Both the position numbers and the translations under genes were made by a program. From Peptoniphilaceae bacterium AMB_02 (GTDB taxonomy: Bacteria; Bacillota; Clostridia; Tissierellales; Peptoniphilaceae): 64,000 nucleotides of DNA. The notes beneath the pieces are model-generated. The model worked only from the letters and a program-made list of their open reading frames with translations, was not told the DNA's origin and did no database searches. How positions within the stretch are numbered: position 1 is the stretch's first letter; every line of letters starts with the position of its first letter. Location of the stretch: assembly GCA_036321625.1 (NCBI GenBank), contig CP143259.1, positions 682,001 through 746,000 of the forward strand, given 5' to 3'. This document shows, in pieces, positions 27,542 to 36,700 of this stretch.

Positions 27542-28147
27542 ATGTATTTAGAAAGATTCAGTTCATATAAACCCAAACCTTTTGGAGTTAATAGAGAATT
27601 TGCAGTGGGGATTATACTTTTTGGACCAAAGGAAGATAAAAAAATAATTTTTGAAATACGAAGCTCGACAGTTTCACAGCCAAATGATGTTTCACTTCCC
27701 GGAGGAAGAAAAGAGGATGGTGAAAGTCTTTATGAATGTGTACTAAGGGAGATTGAAGAGGAAATTGGTATCCCAAAGGAAGATTTAGAGTATGTCGGTA
27801 AATCCGATTATGTGGTAGAACCTATAGGAGTAGTCTATCCTTTTGTCTTCAATTATAAATACGATGATCTTTCAAGGCTTGTATTGAATTCTGAAGTTGA
27901 TGATGTGTTTTCTGTTGAATGTTCTTATTTTAAAAAGGTAAAACCAAGGGATTACAGCCATAATTATGAAGTTAATTTCCCTAAAGATTTTCCCTATGAA
28001 CTGCTTCCCAATGGAAATAAGTATAAATTTTATCCCGTGGTAAAGACTGTTTATATGTATGAGGATATCCGTCCGCTATTATGGGGTTTAACAGCTAAAA
28101 TAATCATGGGTTTCACAAAAATTATTTATGGAGAGAATAATGGATAA
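27542..28147 (+). CDS. NUDIX hydrolase, CoA pyrophosphatase-like
   Basis: The 201-residue product has the complete NUDIX box: Gly, five residues, Glu, seven residues, then REIEEEIG (GGRKEDGE...LREIEEEIGI, near residues 58-81). The RSSTVSQPNDVSLPGG stretch in front of the box resembles the UPF0035 motif of CoA and acyl-CoA diphosphatases (YeaB/NUDT7 group). It probably hydrolyses a CoA-type dinucleotide pyrophosphate. It overlaps the start of the following arsM-like gene by 8 bases, which suggests translational coupling within the operon. Confidence 0.9.
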   Translation: MYLERFSSYKPKPFGVNREFAVGIILFGPKEDKKIIFEIRSSTVSQPNDVSLPGGRKEDGESLYECVLREIEEEIGIPKEDLEYVGKSDYVVEPIGVVYPFVFNYKYDDLSRLVLNSEVDDVFSVECSYFKKVKPRDYSHNYEVNFPKDFPYELLPNGNKYKFYPVVKTVYMYEDIRPLLWGLTAKIIMGFTKIIYGENNG

Positions 28148-28895
28148 AGAAAAAATAAAAAAATCTGTAAGTACTTTTTATAAAAATGTCGCTAATGAAA
28201 AAGCGGGTATAAAAGTAGATGCTAATGAATTAGGAAAAGCAATAGGTTATTCCAAAGAAGAACTTGAAATGGTACCTGAAGAAGCAAATATGGGCTTAGG
28301 ATGTGGTAATCCTCAAGAGAAAGCTCAGCCTAAAAATGGTGAAGTCGTTATAGACCTAGGATGTGGCAAGGGCATGGATGTGTTTATCGCCTCAAAGAAA
28401 GTTGGAGATGAGGGATATGTCATCGGTGTTGACATGACCTATGATATGGTAACCAAAGCCAGACAGATTGCCATGAAAAGAGGATTTAAGAATGTGGAAT
28501 TTAGGCTGGGAGAGATAGAAAATTTACCGGTCGCTGATAATACAGCTGACATAGTATTAAGTAATTGTGTTATAAATCTATCTACGGAAAAGGATAGGGT
28601 ATATAGTGAGATTTTCAGGGTTTTAAAACCCGGAGGGAGAATTGGTATATCAGATATAACACTTTATGAGGAGTTACCAAGTAAAGTCATCAATGATCCC
28701 AAAATGTACGGTACCTGAGTAGCCGGAGCCGTGACCTTGGATAGGTTACATGAAATATTAGAAAATGCCGGATTTAGGGATATTGATATAGACACAGAAT
28801 TCGTATCTGATGAATATGCATCTAAATGGGGTCTGGACACAGAACTAAATTTAAAACATTATTTAAGGAATTCAACTATTACTGCGTATAAATAG
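28140..28895 (+). CDS. arsM: Arsenite methyltransferase-like protein, probable selenoprotein (Sec at TGA 28716-28718)
   Basis: The product would be 251 residues with TGA at codon 193 read as selenocysteine. It is an ArsM-type SAM-dependent methyltransferase: GLGCGNP holds the first arsenic-binding cysteine (near residue 57), followed by IDLGCGKGMDVF (SAM motif I) and the GVDMT acidic loop. The TGA falls where the family has the second essential cysteine in a GC(V/I)(A/S)GA motif; here it reads GT-U-VAGAV. Coding continues 58 codons to TAG 28893, keeping the LHEILENAGF helix. A SECIS-like hairpin lies at 28731-28749. The third conserved cysteine of longer ArsM is not seen. ATG 28140 has GGAGAG before it. 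Without readthrough it would be a truncated 192-residue protein. Confidence 0.8.
28716..28749 (+). promoter_or_regulatory. Candidate bacterial SECIS element with its UGA
   Basis: Twelve bases after the TGA, GTGACC pairs with GGTTAC (one G-U) around the 7-base loop TTGGATA; an extra U-A pair leaves UGGAU. The loop starts about 18-19 bases after the UGA and has G among its first bases. Spacing, small stem and loop G all meet the usual bacterial SECIS description. Confidence 0.7.
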
Positions 28896-29013
28896 AACTT
28901 ATAAAATAGTGACAAGTTTCAGAATAATTTATTTTTCACTCTATATTTTTAGGGGAATCATGAGCTCCGGGTTTTAATGTAGCTATACTAGAGGAAGTTT
29001 TATAGAGGTATTT

Positions 29014-29844
29014 ATGAGAACTGTTAAGAAATTAAGTATTCCGGCAATAATAATCATCATATGGATAGTTTGGACAAATTTCACAATTGAAGTAACTCAA
29101 TTGAGAATTAAGGACACTAAACTACCTACTGAATTTAACGGTTTTAAAATTGCACATGTATCGGATTTGCACAATAAGGATTGGAAAGATCAGCTTATCC
29201 GAAAACTTGAAAAAGAAAAGCCGGATGTAGTATGCATTACGGGAGATTTAATTGACGCGAATAAAACGAACATAGGTATTGCGATGAGTTTTGTCAACAG
29301 GGCAGTTGAAGTTGCCACGGTATATTATGTTACCGGCAATCATGAGGCTTGGACTAAGAATTATCCGGAATTGAAAAACAGATTGATAAAATCAGGTGTA
29401 GTGATTATGGATGACAGATCTGAATTTATAGAATGGGAAGGAAGCAAGATTCAGATTATAGGTCTTGAAGATCCTGAGTTTATAAAAAGAGATGATTTAA
29501 AGGGGTTAGCAGACCTGACACTAGAAAAGAAACTCGAACGACTTCTAGATAGGGACTACTTCTCAATCACTCTGTCTCATAGACCGGAAATATTTGAAAG
29601 TTATGTGAACGCAGGTGCCGATTTGGTGCTTACCGGGCATGCGCATGGAGGACAATTTCGCATTCCTTTTATTGGTGGCGTCATAGCTCCCAATCAAGGT
29701 CTTTTTCCAAAGTATACCAGCGGAGTCTACACTAAGGATAAAACGAGTATGGTCGTCAGTAGGGGGCTTGGCAATTCAATTTTGAGTGTGCGAATAAATA
29801 ATAGGCCGGAGCTCGTCATTGTGACTTTATCAAATGAGGATTAG
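29014..29844 (+). CDS. Membrane-anchored metallophosphoesterase (YkuE-like)
   Basis: The 276-residue product has an N-terminal hydrophobic anchor (about residues 8-23) and a calcineurin-type phosphoesterase domain. All metal-binding motifs are present: HVSDLHN near residue 48, TGDLID, GNHE, a later LSHRP histidine, and TGHAHGGQFRIP. It would act outside or at the membrane on a phosphoester; the YkuE family has been linked to lipid or cell-wall phosphoesters, but the substrate is not known here. It is a single gene 118 bases after the arsM-like gene. No terminator was clearly seen after it; 29845-29980 is AT-rich. Confidence 0.9.
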   Translation: MRTVKKLSIPAIIIIIWIVWTNFTIEVTQLRIKDTKLPTEFNGFKIAHVSDLHNKDWKDQLIRKLEKEKPDVVCITGDLIDANKTNIGIAMSFVNRAVEVATVYYVTGNHEAWTKNYPELKNRLIKSGVVIMDDRSEFIEWEGSKIQIIGLEDPEFIKRDDLKGLADLTLEKKLERLLDRDYFSITLSHRPEIFESYVNAGADLVLTGHAHGGQFRIPFIGGVIAPNQGLFPKYTSGVYTKDKTSMVVSRGLGNSILSVRINNRPELVIVTLSNED

Positions 29845-29987
29845 TTATTTATATGTATATAATGTATATAAAAGATTTATTGCATCAGATATGCGAAAAA
29901 AGATAATGGTTTTATATAATGGATTTATGCTAAGGTATAATTTTATAAAATATTTCAAAAAATACTATAAAAAATATTAAATTTATA

Positions 29988-30016
29988 TTGACAACGGGGT
30001 TCTACTATGATAGTTT
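29988..30016 (+). promoter_or_regulatory. Probable promoter of rpmG-secE-nusG
   Basis: TTGACA (29988-29993) and TAGTTT (30011-30016) are spaced by 17 bases. A hairpin in the 5' leader, GAGAC-GGG...CCC-GTCTC at about 30031-30052, follows; it has no U-run. Confidence 0.6.
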
Positions 30017-30079
30017 ATATAGATGTAATTGAGACTGGGAATTGCCCGTCTCGATTAAATATCCCACGGGAGGTGTACT

Positions 30080-30229
30080 ATGAGAGATAGAGTAACGCTA
30101 GCTTGTACCGAATGCAAGAACAGAAATTACACTTCTTCAAAAAACAAGAAAACAACAAATGAACGTATCGAATTGAAAAAGTACTGTAAATTCTGTAAAA
30201 CTCACACTGCTCATAAAGAGACTAGGTAA
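30080..30229 (+). CDS. rpmG: 50S ribosomal protein L33
   Basis: The 49-residue product matches L33, a small protein of the large subunit near the E site. The zinc-binding form is present: CTEC near residue 9 and CKFC near residue 36, with the SKNKKTT stretch between. GGGAGGTG lies just upstream of the ATG. The gene is the first of the rpmG-secE-nusG unit, the usual order in Firmicutes, and secE follows after 16 bases. Confidence 0.95.
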   Translation: MRDRVTLACTECKNRNYTSSKNKKTTNERIELKKYCKFCKTHTAHKETR

Positions 30230-30245
30230 TTAAGGAGGAATTCAG

Positions 30246-30455
30246 ATGGAACAAAAGAGCAAAACTCCTGCAACTAAAGGTAAAGGATACCTTAAGGGTG
30301 TTAGATCGGAGTTTAAAAAAGTTATCTGGCCAACCAAGAAAGAAACAATTAATTACACTTCAGTTGTAATTTTGATTTCAGTCCTTGTAGGAGCTATTGT
30401 ATATGGCTTAGACCTAACATTCACACAACTTCTTAATCTAATTATTCTTAAGTGA
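30246..30455 (+). CDS. secE: Preprotein translocase subunit SecE
   Basis: SecE clamps SecY in the protein-conducting channel. The 69-residue product is of the short Gram-positive type: a charged N-terminus, the conserved amphipathic RSEFKKVIWPTKKETINYT segment and one C-terminal transmembrane helix (about residues 38-60). AAGGAGG precedes the ATG. Its partner SecY is encoded at 57521. nusG follows after an unusual spacer. Confidence 0.97.
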   Translation: MEQKSKTPATKGKGYLKGVRSEFKKVIWPTKKETINYTSVVILISVLVGAIVYGLDLTFTQLLNLIILK

Positions 30456-30456
30456 T

Positions 30457-30483
30457 GAGGAGGTAGGGCATAGCCCAAAGATA
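30457..30483 (+). promoter_or_regulatory. Unusual ribosome binding region of nusG
   Basis: GAGGAGG (30457-30463) is 19 bases from the nusG ATG at 30483, too far for normal use. Between them GGGC-ATA-GCCC (30466-30476) can fold into a small hairpin that would bring the two within about 8 bases. No nearer in-frame start was found. Confidence 0.55.
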
Positions 30484-31046
30484 TGAACGAAGACAATGGC
30501 AACAAAAATGAAAGATACGCAGAAAGAGCAAAAGAGGCCAAATGGTATGTAGTACATACATACTCGGGTCATGAGAACAAAGTTAAAGACAATATTGAGA
30601 AGATGGTTGAAAACAGAGGATATATCGATGATATATTCGAAGTTGCAGTGCCTACTGAAGAATATGTCGAAACCAAAAATGGTGTAAAAACTATTAAAGA
30701 AAGAAAATTGTTTCCCAGCTATGTTCTAATTAAAATGATAATCACTGATGTATCATGGTTTTTAGTTAGAAATACAAGAGGGGTTACAGGCTTTGTGGGA
30801 CCGGGTTCTAAACCCGTACCATTGACAGAAAAAGAAGTAAAAGCATTTGGGGTGCAAACTGTTTCGATACCTGAAATGGATTTAAATGTCGGAGATTCTA
30901 TCAAGGTAATAGATGGACCTTTTGAAGGATTTGTCGGCAAGGTAGAAGAGATAAGTCCTGAGAAGCTAAAGTTAAAAGCTTCTGTTTCAATTTTTGGTAG
31001 AGATACCATTGTTGAACTGGATTATGATAATATCGAAAGAGTATAA
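30483..31046 (+). CDS. nusG: Transcription termination/antitermination factor NusG
   Basis: NusG binds the RNA polymerase clamp and affects pausing and termination. The 187-residue product starts with about 20 variable polar residues, then the NGN domain (AKWYVVHTYSGHENKVK near residue 18) and a C-terminal KOW domain with VIDGPFEGFVGKVEEI near residue 140. Its ribosome binding site is unusually far from the ATG and separated from it by a small hairpin. It follows secE by 27 bases. The L1-type leader of rplK starts 45 bases after its stop. Confidence 0.97.
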   Translation: MNEDNGNKNERYAERAKEAKWYVVHTYSGHENKVKDNIEKMVENRGYIDDIFEVAVPTEEYVETKNGVKTIKERKLFPSYVLIKMIITDVSWFLVRNTRGVTGFVGPGSKPVPLTEKEVKAFGVQTVSIPEMDLNVGDSIKVIDGPFEGFVGKVEEISPEKLKLKASVSIFGRDTIVELDYDNIERV

Positions 31047-31091
31047 ATTTAGAAGATAACTCGAATAATAAATGAGAGGTTATAGATCGAA

Positions 31092-31118
31092 GTGGGAGGG
31101 AAAACCCCGCCAAACCAC
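31092..31118 (+). promoter_or_regulatory. Putative ribosomal protein L1 binding site upstream of rplK
   Basis: GTGGGAGG, then CCGC and ACCAC, can fold with GTGG pairing CCAC. The same motif recurs at 31568-31592. L1 regulates the L11 operon by binding mRNA mimics of its rRNA site; assignment here rests on position and the shared motif. Confidence 0.6.
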
Positions 31119-31138
31119 AACTTTTTAGGAGGATTACA

Positions 31139-31564
31139 ATGGCTAAAAAAGTACAAGCAATAGTAAAATTACAAATACCTGCAGGAAAAGCAACTCCTGC
31201 ACCACCGGTAGGTACCGCACTTGGACCTCATGGTGTAAACATAATGCAATTCACTAAGGAATTCAATGCAAAAACTCAATCACAAGAAGGATATATAATT
31301 CCGGTTGTTTTGACTGTATACCAAGACAGATCATTTAGTTTTATAACAAAAACTCCACCGGTACCTGTTTTAATTAAAAAGGCTCTTGGAATTGAAAAAG
31401 GATCTGGAGTTCCTAATAAAGATAAAGTTGCAAACCTTACGCAAGCTCAAGTTAGAGAAATTGCTGAATTAAAGATGGTTGACCTAAACGCTGCTGATGT
31501 AGAAGCTGCTATGAGAATGGTAGCAGGAACTGCAAGAAGCATGGGTGTAACTGTCGAAGGCTAA
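31139..31564 (+). CDS. rplK: 50S ribosomal protein L11
   Basis: L11 forms the GTPase-associated centre with 23S rRNA. The 141-residue product is full length with [23 protein letters not shown] at the N-terminus (written here only as the family signature region, residues 6-30) and the rRNA-binding C-terminal domain with GTARSMGV. The TAGGAGG site precedes its ATG. It is followed by a second copy of the L1-type motif and then by rplA. Confidence 0.98.
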   Translation: MAKKVQAIVKLQIPAGKATPAPPVGTALGPHGVNIMQFTKEFNAKTQSQEGYIIPVVLTVYQDRSFSFITKTPPVPVLIKKALGIEKGSGVPNKDKVANLTQAQVREIAELKMVDLNAADVEAAMRMVAGTARSMGVTVEG

Positions 31565-31567
31565 TAA

Positions 31568-31592
31568 GTGGGAGGATATCCGCTAATACCAC
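31568..31592 (+). promoter_or_regulatory. Putative ribosomal protein L1 binding site between rplK and rplA
   Basis: GTGGGAGG...CCGC...ACCAC repeats the motif seen before rplK, with the outer GTGG/CCAC pairing kept and the loops changed. It lies just before the rplA ribosome binding site, so L1 bound here could block its own translation. Confidence 0.6.
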
Positions 31593-31605
31593 AAGGAGGA
31601 TCAAG

Positions 31606-32331
31606 ATGAACAAAAGAGGAAAAAAATATCAAGAAAGTGCGAAGCTCGTAGATAGAGCTGAGCTTTATGATTTAAAAGATGCAATAAAATTAGTGCAAGA
31701 AACAGCTAAGGCTAAATTTGATGAGACCGTAGAGCTTCACGTTAAGCTTGGTGTTGACTCAAGACATGCTGACCAACAAGTAAGAGGCGCAGTGGTACTA
31801 CCACATGGTACTGGTAAGACTCTTAGAGTTGTTGTATTCGCTAAAGGCGAAAAAGCTGCTGAAGCTGAAAGAGCTGGAGCAGACTTCGTTGGAGCAGAAG
31901 ACATTGCTCAAAAAATCCAAACTGAAGGATGGTTGGATTTTGACGTAGCTATTGCTACACCGGACATGATGGGTGTTGTAGGTAGAATTGGTAAGATACT
32001 TGGACCTAAAGGTTTAATGCCTAACCCTAAGTCAGGAACTGTAACATTTGATATAGAGCAAGCTATCAACGATGTTAAAGCAGGTAAGGTAGAGTACAGA
32101 CTTGACAAGGGAAATATTATCCACGTACCAGTTGGAAAAGTTTCATTCGGCGATGAAAAACTTTACGATAACCTAAGAACTATTATTACAGCAATCATCA
32201 AAGCTAAACCTGCAGCAGCTAAAGGTAGATACTTAAGATCAGTTTCAATCTCATCAACAATGGGACCTGGAATTAAATTAAACGGTGCTAGATTAACTGA
32301 AGCAGTTCAAGCTAAAGCTGAAGATAAATAA
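31606..32331 (+). CDS. rplA: 50S ribosomal protein L1
   Basis: L1 forms the mobile stalk at the E site and represses its own operon. The 241-residue product is full length, with the [22 protein letters not shown] region near residue 40, the [14 protein letters not shown] motif near 125 and the STMGPGIKL signature near the end. AGGAGG lies 8 bases before the ATG. The stop is soon followed by a new promoter for rplJL, so the L11 and L10 units are separate. Confidence 0.98.
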   Translation: MNKRGKKYQESAKLVDRAELYDLKDAIKLVQETAKAKFDETVELHVKLGVDSRHADQQVRGAVVLPHGTGKTLRVVVFAKGEKAAEAERAGADFVGAEDIAQKIQTEGWLDFDVAIATPDMMGVVGRIGKILGPKGLMPNPKSGTVTFDIEQAINDVKAGKVEYRLDKGNIIHVPVGKVSFGDEKLYDNLRTIITAIIKAKPAAAKGRYLRSVSISSTMGPGIKLNGARLTEAVQAKAEDK

Positions 32332-32343
32332 TTTTTAAAATAG

Positions 32344-32371
32344 TTGACATATATCATATAAATGATATAAT
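32344..32371 (+). promoter_or_regulatory. Promoter of rplJL
   Basis: A consensus TTGACA (32344-32349) and a perfect TATAAT (32366-32371) are spaced by 16 bases. Confidence 0.85.
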
Positions 32372-32384
32372 CATATAGTCAAAT

Positions 32385-32460
32385 AAATAGGCTACCGAAG
32401 ACCGTAGGGACCAAATGGTTTAATCATCCTACAGAGGTGGAGAACTATCATTGAAATAAT
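32385..32460 (+). promoter_or_regulatory. Ribosomal protein L10 leader
   Basis: Sequence around GGCTACCGAAGACCGTAGGG and the AGAGGTGGAGAAC segment matches the usual L10 leader of Firmicutes in position and content. It lies between the rplJL promoter and an attenuator-like terminator. L10 (with L7/L12) would bind it to repress its own operon. Confidence 0.75.
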
Positions 32461-32490
32461 GGTCTTTCCACGTCGTGGAGAGACCTTTTT
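32461..32490 (+). terminator. Attenuator-type terminator in the L10 leader
   Basis: GGTCTTTCCAC and GTGGAGAGACC pair (one wobble) and are followed by TTTTT. It lies upstream of rplJ and after the leader, which suggests control by early termination. Confidence 0.8.
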
Positions 32491-32551
32491 ATAATATGTA
32501 ATTAGTTTATTACATCGGATAATTCTTAAGTAGCCAAGCGGAGGTGAAATA

Positions 32552-33088
32552 GTGAAGGAACGTGTGTTACAAGCTAAAAAAGATGTCGTAGCTGAAATAG
32601 TTGAAAACATCAATAATGCACAATCAATGGTTCTAGTAGAGTACAGAGGCTTATCAGTATCTGATTTGACTGAACTTAGAAAGCTTTACAGAGAAAGTGG
32701 AGTAAACTATAAAGTTTACAAAAACACTTTAATGCAATTTGCTTTCAAAGAAGCAGGACTTGAAGATTTTTGCGAATTTTTAACTGGACCAAATGCATTG
32801 GCTTTCGGTATGGATGATCCGGCATCAGTAGCAAAGATTACACAGAATTTTGCAAAAGATCATGATAAATTAGTGATTAAAGCCGGCGTAGTTGATGGTG
32901 AAATAATCGGACTTGATAAAATCAAATCACTTGCTTCTTTACCATCAAGAGAAGTACTTATCGCTCAAGTACTTGGTGGATTCAATGCTCCAATCCAAGG
33001 ATTTGCAAATGTATGTACCGGAACATTAAGCAGTTTAGTTTACGCATTAAACGCAGTAAAAGAAAAGAAAGAACAAGAAGCAGCATAA
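32552..33088 (+). CDS. rplJ: 50S ribosomal protein L10
   Basis: L10 anchors L7/L12 dimers to the stalk base. The 178-residue product starts at GTG 32552 with CGGAGGTGA upstream. It contains SMVLVEYRGLSVSDLTELRK near residue 25, the YKVYKNTLM segment, and a C-terminal helix with the alanine- and glutamate-rich end that binds L7/L12. Regulation through the L10 leader and attenuator upstream is expected. Confidence 0.97.
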   Translation: MKERVLQAKKDVVAEIVENINNAQSMVLVEYRGLSVSDLTELRKLYRESGVNYKVYKNTLMQFAFKEAGLEDFCEFLTGPNALAFGMDDPASVAKITQNFAKDHDKLVIKAGVVDGEIIGLDKIKSLASLPSREVLIAQVLGGFNAPIQGFANVCTGTLSSLVYALNAVKEKKEQEAA

Positions 33089-33112
33089 TTTAAAAATTTT
33101 GGAGGTATTATA

Positions 33113-33499
33113 ATGGCATCAGAAAAAGTATTAAATTTAATTGAAGAAGTTAAAGGACTTACAGTATTAGAATTATCAGAACTAGTTAGCGCTCTTGAAG
33201 AAGAGTTTGGAGTATCAGCAGCAGCTCCTGTAGCTGCAGTAGCAGCAGCACCTGCAGCTGGAGCAGACGCACCTGCAGCAGAAGAAAAATCTGAATTTGA
33301 CGTAATGCTAGCTAACGCTGGAGCAGAAAAAATCAAAGTTATCAAAGTAGTTAGAGACATCACTGGTCTTGGACTAAAAGAAGCTAAAGCATTAGTTGAC
33401 GAAGCTCCTAAAGCAGTTAAAGAAGGCGCTTCAAAAGAAGAAGCTGAAGAAATCAAAACTAAACTTGAAGAAGTTGGAGCTACTGTAGAGCTTAAGTAA
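33113..33499 (+). CDS. rplL: 50S ribosomal protein L7/L12
   Basis: L7/L12 forms the flexible stalk that recruits translation factors. The 128-residue product has the N-terminal dimerisation part ([20 protein letters not shown]), a hinge rich in alanine and proline (about residues 38-60), and the factor-binding C-terminal domain with [19 protein letters not shown]. It follows rplJ by 24 bases and is closed by a strong terminator, so rpoBC has its own promoter. Confidence 0.98.
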   Translation: MASEKVLNLIEEVKGLTVLELSELVSALEEEFGVSAAAPVAAVAAAPAAGADAPAAEEKSEFDVMLANAGAEKIKVIKVVRDITGLGLKEAKALVDEAPKAVKEGASKEEAEEIKTKLEEVGATVELK

Positions 33500-33518
33500 T
33501 TTACTACAAAGACGAGAA

Positions 33519-33550
33519 GAACATTTCTATGAAAGAAATGTTCTTTTTTT
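33519..33550 (+). terminator. Rho-independent terminator after rplL
   Basis: GAACATTTCT and AGAAATGTTC pair perfectly around a short loop and are followed by seven or more T. Confidence 0.9.
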
Positions 33551-33615
33551 CATCCACATATGTAAAATAAAGGTTAAATACATAAAAAGATAAATCGAAA
33601 AAATTGTAAAAAAAC

Positions 33616-33645
33616 TTGACAAACACAATTTAAGTGTGTTATAGT
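33616..33645 (+). promoter_or_regulatory. Promoter of rpoBC
   Basis: TTGACA (33616-33621) and TATAGT (33640-33645) are spaced by 18 bases, about 105 bases before rpoB. Confidence 0.75.
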
Positions 33646-33750
33646 TTATTATTGCTATAATCGATAATGGAATACTATGCTATTGAATAGTAAAAATGGA
33701 GCATAAATATTTTTATTTGACTAATATGACGATAAGGGGTGTGATTATTA

Positions 33751-36700
33751 ATGACTCATACTGCAAAGTATGGTTACACTGAAAGAGTCAGTTTTTCAAG
33801 GATTCCTCAGGTTTTAGAATTACCCGATTTAATAGCTGTGCAAAAGGACAGCTATGAATGGTTCCTGAAGGAAGGCTTAAAAGAAGTTTTTGATGATTCG
33901 AGTCCAATCTCAGATTACGCCGGAAGTATGGTGTTGGAATTTGTCAGCTATTATATGGAGGATAAAACCAAGTATACTGAGGAAGAGGCGAAGGATAGGG
34001 ATGCAAGTTACTCAAGTCCCTTAAAAGCTAAAGTAAGACTGATCAACAAAGAGACAGAAGAGGTAAAAGAACAGGAAGTTTTCATGGGAGATTTCCCTAA
34101 AATGACTGATAATGGTACCTTCATTATTAATGGAGCTGAACGTGTTATCGTCAGTCAATTAGTCAGAAGCCCTAGTGTCTACTTTAATATGGAAATTGAT
34201 AAATCCGGTACTAAACTGTTTTCATCAACCGTAATTCCAAATAGAGGAGCATGGATTGAATATGACAGCGACTCAAACGGAGTGGTCAATGTTAGAATAG
34301 ACAGAACCAGAAAATTACCGGTTACAACCCTTGTAAGAGCACTTATATTTGATTCGACTGAAGATATTATTGAAGCTCTTGGCGACACCAAAGAACTTAG
34401 ATCAACGCTTGAGAAGGAGATTTCAACCACTCAAGAAGAAGCGCTGCTTGAGATCTATAAAAAATTGAAGCCCGGGGATCCGGCTGCATTGGAAAGTGCA
34501 GAGCCTTTAATAATGAACTTATTCTTCGATGGTAAGAGATACGATCTTGCCAAAGTAGGAAGATATAAATTTAATAATAAATTAGGATTAAAAAATAGAA
34601 TCTCAGGACATATATCAAATGTTGATATAGTAGATCCTGAAACAGGAGAAATACTGGTAGAGTCCGGTCAGAGAATAGATGACGATATTGCCGATGCAAT
34701 TGAAGCATCCGGGATAAATACCGTAGATCTTTTAGTCGAGGAAGATATCGTAAGAGTTGTGGGTAACCACTTCGTAGATATCAATACTTTTGGACTGAAA
34801 GTTGACTTGAAAGGTCTGGGTCTATCAGAAAAAGTCTACTATCCGGTTATGAAGGAAATCTTGGATACATGTGAAAGTGACGAAGAGATTTTAGCCGCTA
34901 TTAAGGAAAGGGCAAAGGAATTAAGTCCAAGACATATCATAAGAGCTGATATTTTAGCCTCAGTTAGTTATGAACTTAACCTTTTCTATGGCGTTGGAAA
35001 TACTGATGATATAGACCATCTGGGAAATAGAAGAGTTAGAGCCGTAGGTGAACTACTTCAAAACCAATTCAGGATTGGTATGTCCAGAATGGAAAGGGTC
35101 GTGCGTGAAAGAATGTCAACTCAAGACCCTGATTTGGCAACCCCTCAGGCACTGATAAATATCAGACCTGTAGTTGCTGCAATGAAGGAATTTTTTGGCT
35201 CATCACAGCTGTCACAGTTCATGGATCAGACAAATCCGATGGCAGAGCTTACTCATAAGAGAAGAATGTCAGCACTGGGACCTGGCGGTCTTTCAAGAGA
35301 TAGAGCCGGAGCAGAAGTAAGAGACGTTCACGATTCTCACTATGGAAGGATATGCCCTATAGAAACTCCTGAAGGACCGAATATAGGACTGATAACTTCT
35401 ATGACTACTTATGCCAGAATAAATGACTATGGTTTCATAGAGACACCTTATAGAAAAGTAGACAAGGAAAAAGGTGTAGTAACCAATCAAATAGAGTACC
35501 TGACTGCTGATATTGAAGACAGATTTATAACCGCTCAAGCTAACGAACCGCTAAATGATGACGGAAGTTTCGTAAATGAGAGGGTATCAGGTAGGGGATT
35601 AAATGGAGAAAATGATATCTATCCTAGAGAAATGGTGGATTTCATGGACGTTAGTCCTCAGCAAATAGTATCAGTCGGAACTGCGATGATTCCTTTCTTG
35701 GAAAACGACGATGCGACACGTGCACTGATGGGTTCAAACATGCAGAGACAGGCCGTACCATTGATAAAAGCTGAAGCACCGATAATTGGAACCGGAATTG
35801 AGCATAGAGCTGCAAAGGATAGTGGGGCTGTTCTAATAGCTAAATATGACGGTGTAGTTACAGAGGTAACTTCAGATAAGATAAAGATTAAGAGAAATGA
35901 AGGCGCTAAAGAAGACGTCTATAAATTATTAAAGTTCAAAAGATCAAACCAAGGTACTACAATCAACCAAAGACCTATAGTCAGAGTTGGAAACATCGTT
36001 AAAAAAGGCGATATAATTTGCGATGGACCTTCCACGGATAATGGAGAGATAGCATTAGGTAAGAATATTCTTATCGCTTTTATGACTTGGGAAGGTTATA
36101 ACTACGAAGATGCTATGCTTTTAAACGAAAAGCTTGTAATTGAAGATACATTGACTTCTATCCATATAGAAGAACATGAATCTGAAGCACGAGAAACTAA
36201 GCTGGGTTCAGAGGAAATCACAAGAGATATACCAAATGTCGGTGAGGAAATGAGAAAAGACCTAGACGAAAATGGTATTATCAGAATAGGAGCCGAGGTA
36301 ACTTCCGGAGATATTCTAGTCGGTAAAGTAACTCCAAAGGGAGAGACGGAATTGTCACCTGAAGAGAGATTATTAAGAGCTATATTCGGAGAAAAAGCAA
36401 GAGAGGTTAGAGACACTTCTCTTAAAGTACCTCATGGCGAAACAGGTATTGTAGTAGATGTTAAAGTATATACGAGAGAAAATGGCGATGAATTACAACC
36501 TGGCATAAACAAGGTTGTAAGGGTATATGTTGCTACTAAAAGGAAGATAAATGTCGGAGACAAGATGTGTGGTAGACATGGTAATAAGGGGGTAGTTTCA
36601 AGACTATTACCTGAAGAGGATATGCCGTTTTTACCAGACGGTACACCGGTACAAATAGTACTTAACCCACTGGGGGTTCCTTCGAGGATGAACCTGGGTC

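Noticed and set aside
28716-28718. Plain nonsense mutation in the arsM-like gene
   Set aside because: Possible, but the stop falls exactly on the catalytic Cys position and is followed by an open frame and a SECIS-like hairpin, so Sec decoding explains more. It is kept as the main alternative.
14998-30079. Prophage, integrative element or genomic island with an integrase
   Set aside because: No integrase, relaxase, phage structural gene or att-like repeat at the tRNA was found; the only mobile parts are the two insertion sequences.
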